From the NCBI RefSeq assembly GCF_004801405.1, contig NZ_SSOB01000014.1:62001-126000 (forward strand): 64,000 nucleotides of DNA, written 5' to 3'. Under the pieces are notes generated by a model. It searched no databases, was not told the DNA's origin, and saw only the letters and a list, made by a program, of their open reading frames with translations. The translations under genes were made by a program, and so were the position numbers. Source of the DNA: Cohnella fermenti. Lineage in GTDB: Bacteria > Bacillota > Bacilli > Paenibacillales > Paenibacillaceae. The first letter of the stretch is position 1. Every line of letters begins with the position of its first letter. This document shows positions 60,719-64,000 of this stretch, one piece after another.

Positions 60719-60784
60719 GGACGATATTGGAGCCGCATTCGGACGAAAATGCACTATTTTCCCCAAGCGGCTCGCGACTATAGT
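60719..60784 (+). promoter_or_regulatory. Activator-type promoter C: tandem half-sites and -10 box
   Basis: GGACGATATT (60719-60728) and GGACGAAAAT (60741-60750, continuing GCACTATTT) are 22 bases apart; TATAGT (60779-60784) begins 38 bases after the second. This is the clearest of the three tandem sites. It precedes the binding-protein gene of importer 3. Confidence 0.8.
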
Positions 60785-60828
60785 AAGGGTGCAAGCTCAT
60801 ATCAAGCCAAAGCGAGGGGATAGGTTCC

Positions 60829-62418
60829 ATGCATGTCAAACGGAAGAGGTTGCTTGCCCTGACGACGGCGGTCGTCTTGTCGGCCGCCATGCTGGCAAGC
60901 GGTTGTTCCTCATCGAACGGGAACGGGAACGGCAATTCGCAAGGACAATCGGCCGCAACGGAGAGCGCGGGCGCCGCCGGCTCCGGAGCGGGCGAGGGAA
61001 CGGCGGCATCGGAGGCACCGAAGGCGGACACCTCGGAGTTCGTCAAGCTGAAGTACTATTATACGGGCCCGACCAGCCCCGGCGACGACGCGGTGTTCGC
61101 GGAGTTGAACAAGCGGATCAAGGAGAAGATCAACGCCAACGTGGAATTCATCAAGGTAGCGAGCGGCGACTACACCCAGAAGATGTCGATCATGGTCAAT
61201 GCTCTCGAGGAGTTCGATCTGGTGTTCACGTCTCCGTATTACTTGAATTATTACGATAACGCGTCGAAGGGAGCGTTCGTCGACATTACCGATCTGCTGC
61301 CGGTATACGCGCCGGAGACGTATGCGCTCTTCAAGCCGGAGATCTGGGACGCGGCCCGTGTGAACGGCAAGATCTATGCCAGCATCAACCAGCAGATCTT
61401 CGCCCGGCAGAGCGGCTTCTCCGTGCAGAAGGCACTCGCGGATAAGTACGGGTTCGATCCGACGACCGTGAAGAAGTTATCCGACATTGCGCCGTTCCTG
61501 CAGAGCGTCAAGGACGGTGAGCCGGCCGAGACGACCGATCAGTTGTGGAATGCGCAGGTCAAGAATCAAGTGTTCAGCTACTTCTACCCGGCTTACGAAT
61601 GGGAATCGATCGGCGAGATCGATCTCCCCGGTGTCGTCCGTTCGATGGAGGACAACCCGAAGGTGTTCAACGAGTACGAGACGGAGGAGTTCAAGGACTT
61701 CGTGCTGACGAATGCGGACTTCCAGAAGAGAGGGTTCATCGCGAAGGATACGCTGACGCGCCCAACGTTCGACCCGGCCAAGTACGTGGGAACGGCGATG
61801 GCGACTTTAAGTCCCGGAGTAGACGCGACGATCGCGCAGACGTACAAGGCGGAGCATTACGTCATCCCGATGGGCAGCCCGATGCTGACGTCGGCTAATG
61901 CGATCGCCACGCTGACCGCGGTATCCGCGACATCCAAGCACCCGGAGCGTGCGCTCATGTTCATCGAGCTGCTCAATACGGACAAGGAGATTTACAACAT
62001 GCTCGTCTGGGGGCTGGAGGGCGTCGATTACGTCAAGACCGGCGACAATCGCATCGAAGCGGTCGAAGGCTCGAGCTTCAAGTCGCAGGCCGGCTGGAAG
62101 TTCGGCAACCAGTTCAATTCCTACGTGACCGGCACGCAGACCGACGACGTATGGGAACAGACGGATGAGCTCAACAAGTCCGCCAAGATGTCGAAGCTGT
62201 TCGGCTTCAGCTTCAATCCCGAACAGGTCAAGAGCGAGATCGCCAACACGATGGCGATTGTCGCCGAATACCGTCAAGCCTTCAACGCGGGGATGTACGG
62301 GGACGATACGGAAGCGAAGCTGCAGGAATATAATCAGAAGCTGAAGTCGGCCGGCGTGGACAAGATCATTGCGGAGAAGCAGCGGCAGCTCGATGAGTTC
62401 ATCGCCCAGAAGGGCTGA
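60829..62418 (+). CDS. Sugar-binding lipoprotein of ABC importer 3
   Basis: Extracellular solute-binding lipoprotein of 529 residues. The lipobox is LASGC with Cys26, followed by a low-complexity Asn/Gly/Ser/Ala linker. It is paralogous to the protein at 40807 throughout (for example SINQQIFARQSGF, NRIEAVEGSSF against NRIESLSGSTY). AGGGG lies about 10 bases before the ATG. It is expressed from promoter C, with the two permease genes downstream. Confidence 0.94.
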   Translation: MHVKRKRLLALTTAVVLSAAMLASGCSSSNGNGNGNSQGQSAATESAGAAGSGAGEGTAASEAPKADTSEFVKLKYYYTGPTSPGDDAVFAELNKRIKEKINANVEFIKVASGDYTQKMSIMVNALEEFDLVFTSPYYLNYYDNASKGAFVDITDLLPVYAPETYALFKPEIWDAARVNGKIYASINQQIFARQSGFSVQKALADKYGFDPTTVKKLSDIAPFLQSVKDGEPAETTDQLWNAQVKNQVFSYFYPAYEWESIGEIDLPGVVRSMEDNPKVFNEYETEEFKDFVLTNADFQKRGFIAKDTLTRPTFDPAKYVGTAMATLSPGVDATIAQTYKAEHYVIPMGSPMLTSANAIATLTAVSATSKHPERALMFIELLNTDKEIYNMLVWGLEGVDYVKTGDNRIEAVEGSSFKSQAGWKFGNQFNSYVTGTQTDDVWEQTDELNKSAKMSKLFGFSFNPEQVKSEIANTMAIVAEYRQAFNAGMYGDDTEAKLQEYNQKLKSAGVDKIIAEKQRQLDEFIAQKG

Positions 62419-62509
62419 CGTTCGGGTGAAGGCGAGCGGGAGGACCGAAGCGATCGTCGGTTCTTCCGGGCTCGCGACGCGTGTGAATCCGCCGACGGGA
62501 GTGCAGATT

Positions 62510-63439
62510 GTGGCTGCAGAGAGAGTAAGGAAATGGGGCAAATATGCCAAGGAAGACCGTCATCTTCTTCTGATGACATTGCCGGCTGTCGTGAAGATTC
62601 TGATCTTCTCCTATCTGCCGCTCATCGGGATTGTCATTGCCTTCAAGGACTACGTGCCGAGATTGGGCATTCTGGGAAGCCCGTGGAACGGTTTAGAAAA
62701 TTTTGAATTTTTCTTCAAATCGTCCGACGCCTGGCGAATTCTGCGCAATACGATCGGGCTGAACGCCCTCATCATCGCGGCAGAGCTCGTCGTGGCCGTC
62801 TCCATGGCCTTGCTGCTGTATGAGATATCCAACCGCAAGGCGCTCAAGGCGTATCAATCGATCATGTTCTTCCCGTACTTCTTCTCGTGGGTGTTGACCG
62901 GCCTGATGTTGACTACGTTGCTGAACCCGAACAACGGGATCGTGTCCCGGCTGATCGAGGACATGACGGGGCGCGAAGCGGCTTTCTACTCGGAGCCTTG
63001 GTACTGGATTGTCATTCTGCCGCTCGTGAGCATCTGGAAGGGCACCGGCTTCAGCAGCCTGATCTATTACTCGGCGCTGATGGGCATCGATAAGGATCTG
63101 TTCGAGGCGGCGGAGATCGACGGAGCGACGAAGCTTCAGGCGATGCGATTCATCTCGCTGCCGTTCCTGATGCCGATCATGGTCATGCTGACGATTCTGG
63201 CCGTCGGGCATATTCTGCGAGCGGACTTCGGCTTGTTCTACTTCGTGCCGCGCAATGTCAGCGCCCTGTACCCCGTGACGGACGTGCTCGATACTTATGT
63301 ATTCCGCGCGCTTACCGTCAACGGCAACTTTACGATGAGCGCCGCCGTCAGCGTTTTCCAATCGTTCGTCGGTCTGGTCTTGATTCTGGGCACGAACAGA
63401 TTGGCGAAGATGTACGACAAAGAGTATGGGTTGTTCTAA
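62510..63439 (+). CDS. Sugar ABC transporter permease, LplB type (importer 3)
   Basis: Inner-membrane permease, 309 residues, six predicted membrane segments, EAA loop FEAAEIDGATKLQAMRFISLP. The GTG at 62510 is chosen because the protein then starts MAAERVRKWGKY and has the same length and alignment as the paralogue at 44851; GGGAG is about 9 bases upstream. The open frame extends to 62369, overlapping the binding-protein gene, but that part is not conserved. Confidence 0.93.
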   Translation: MAAERVRKWGKYAKEDRHLLLMTLPAVVKILIFSYLPLIGIVIAFKDYVPRLGILGSPWNGLENFEFFFKSSDAWRILRNTIGLNALIIAAELVVAVSMALLLYEISNRKALKAYQSIMFFPYFFSWVLTGLMLTTLLNPNNGIVSRLIEDMTGREAAFYSEPWYWIVILPLVSIWKGTGFSSLIYYSALMGIDKDLFEAAEIDGATKLQAMRFISLPFLMPIMVMLTILAVGHILRADFGLFYFVPRNVSALYPVTDVLDTYVFRALTVNGNFTMSAAVSVFQSFVGLVLILGTNRLAKMYDKEYGLF

Positions 63440-63454
63440 GTTGGAGGGATGGAA

Positions 63455-64000
63455 TTGAACACACGTACGCTGCCGATTCGACTTCTCGCGCACGGCTGCT
63501 TGCTCCTCTTCTGCTGCATATGCCTGCTGCCGATGGTCCTGACCTTATCGGTATCGCTCACCGAAGGGGCGGCCATTCAGCGATACGGGTATGCGCTCAT
63601 TCCGCCATCCTTCTCTCTGGATGCATACGCCTTCATTCTGGACGACATGAAGACGCTGATCGACGGATACCGCAATTCGCTGCTGATCGTCGTCTTCGGT
63701 ACGACGTTGAACCTGCTCGTGACCTCCATGGTGTCTTATTCGCTTGCACGGCGGGACTTTCGCTTCGGCAAGGCAATCTCGGTCTATATCTTCGTCACGA
63801 TGATCTTCAGCGGCGGCTTGGTGCCGACGTACATCCTGATCGTGCAGTATTTGGGGTGGAAGAACATGCTGATCGCGCTGATCGTGCCCGCCTTCGCCGC
63901 TCCGTTCCAGATTTTCCTGCTGCGGGTGTTCTTCCAAGAGGTGCCTCAGGCGCTTACGGAATCGGCGAAGATCGACGGCGCGTCCGACTGGCGAACGTAC
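63455..64000 (+). CDS. Sugar ABC transporter permease, YtcP type (importer 3, 5' part)
   Basis: Second permease of importer 3, cut by the window end after 182 codons. The start is TTG, 7 bases after GGAGG; an ATG at 63449 overlaps that site too closely. The sequence MNTRTLPIRLLAHGCLLLFC and then MVLTLSVSLTEG follows the paralogue at 45800 position by position, and the frame reaches the start of the EAA loop (TESAKIDGASDW) at the edge. It follows the first permease by 15 bases. Confidence 0.93.
   Translation, partial: MNTRTLPIRLLAHGCLLLFCCICLLPMVLTLSVSLTEGAAIQRYGYALIPPSFSLDAYAFILDDMKTLIDGYRNSLLIVVFGTTLNLLVTSMVSYSLARRDFRFGKAISVYIFVTMIFSGGLVPTYILIVQYLGWKNMLIALIVPAFAAPFQIFLLRVFFQEVPQALTESAKIDGASDWRTY

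Overview
The window opens inside the str/rpo housekeeping cluster of a Gram-positive, Paenibacillaceae-like bacterium: rpoB (3' part), rpoC, an L7Ae-type ribosomal protein, rpsL, rpsG, fusA and tuf, all on the + strand. The Bacillus-type S12, the gene order, strong AGGAGG-like ribosome binding sites, many TTG/GTG starts, LplA/LplB/YtcP-type sugar importers and many AraC-family regulators point to this group; no species is claimed. An unusual cluster of DnaA-box-like sequences lies between rpoC and a near-consensus sigma-A promoter.

Directly after the tuf terminator, where S10-operon genes (rpsJ, rplC...) are normally expected, the sequence changes into about 52 kb of carbohydrate-utilisation genes that runs past the right edge. 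About 14.7-29 kb is visibly more A+T-rich and holds a membrane-bound AraC-type sensor, a 1758-residue secreted modular glycosidase, a GH63/trehalase-like glycosidase, a complete LplB/YtcP/LplA importer and a sulfatase whose start overlaps the binding-protein stop. Two good CcpA (cre) sites lie in this block. A further sulfatase and a divergent AraC regulator precede it.

The G+C-rich block from 29 kb onward holds a GH78 alpha-L-rhamnosidase, an acyltransferase, an oligogalacturonate-lyase-like propeller, a GH105 unsaturated uronyl hydrolase, a small heparinase-like protein, an RraA-like aldolase, a zinc alcohol dehydrogenase, an SDR dehydrogenase, a second importer with its own membrane AraC sensor, a ThuA protein, a Gfo/Idh/MocA oxidoreductase, a third sulfatase, a 1740-residue secreted beta-helix protein, a sugar isomerase/epimerase, an MgtC-like membrane protein, and a third importer with its sensor (last permease cut by the window edge).

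Together the genes look like a Gram-positive polysaccharide utilisation locus for a sulfated glycan containing rhamnose and uronic acid. Large secreted enzymes and lyases would cut it, lipoprotein-dependent importers (lacking their own ATPase gene here) take up oligosaccharides, and cytoplasmic GH78, GH105, sulfatases and dehydrogenases finish the job. The substrate is inferred; an ulvan-like or sulfated pectin-like glycan would fit. Importers 2 and 3 are paralogous, and three of their promoters share a tandem element (two 10-bp half-sites 22 bp apart, always 38 bp upstream of the -10 box), a likely operator for the paired sensor-regulators. This is the most interesting regulatory signal in the window.
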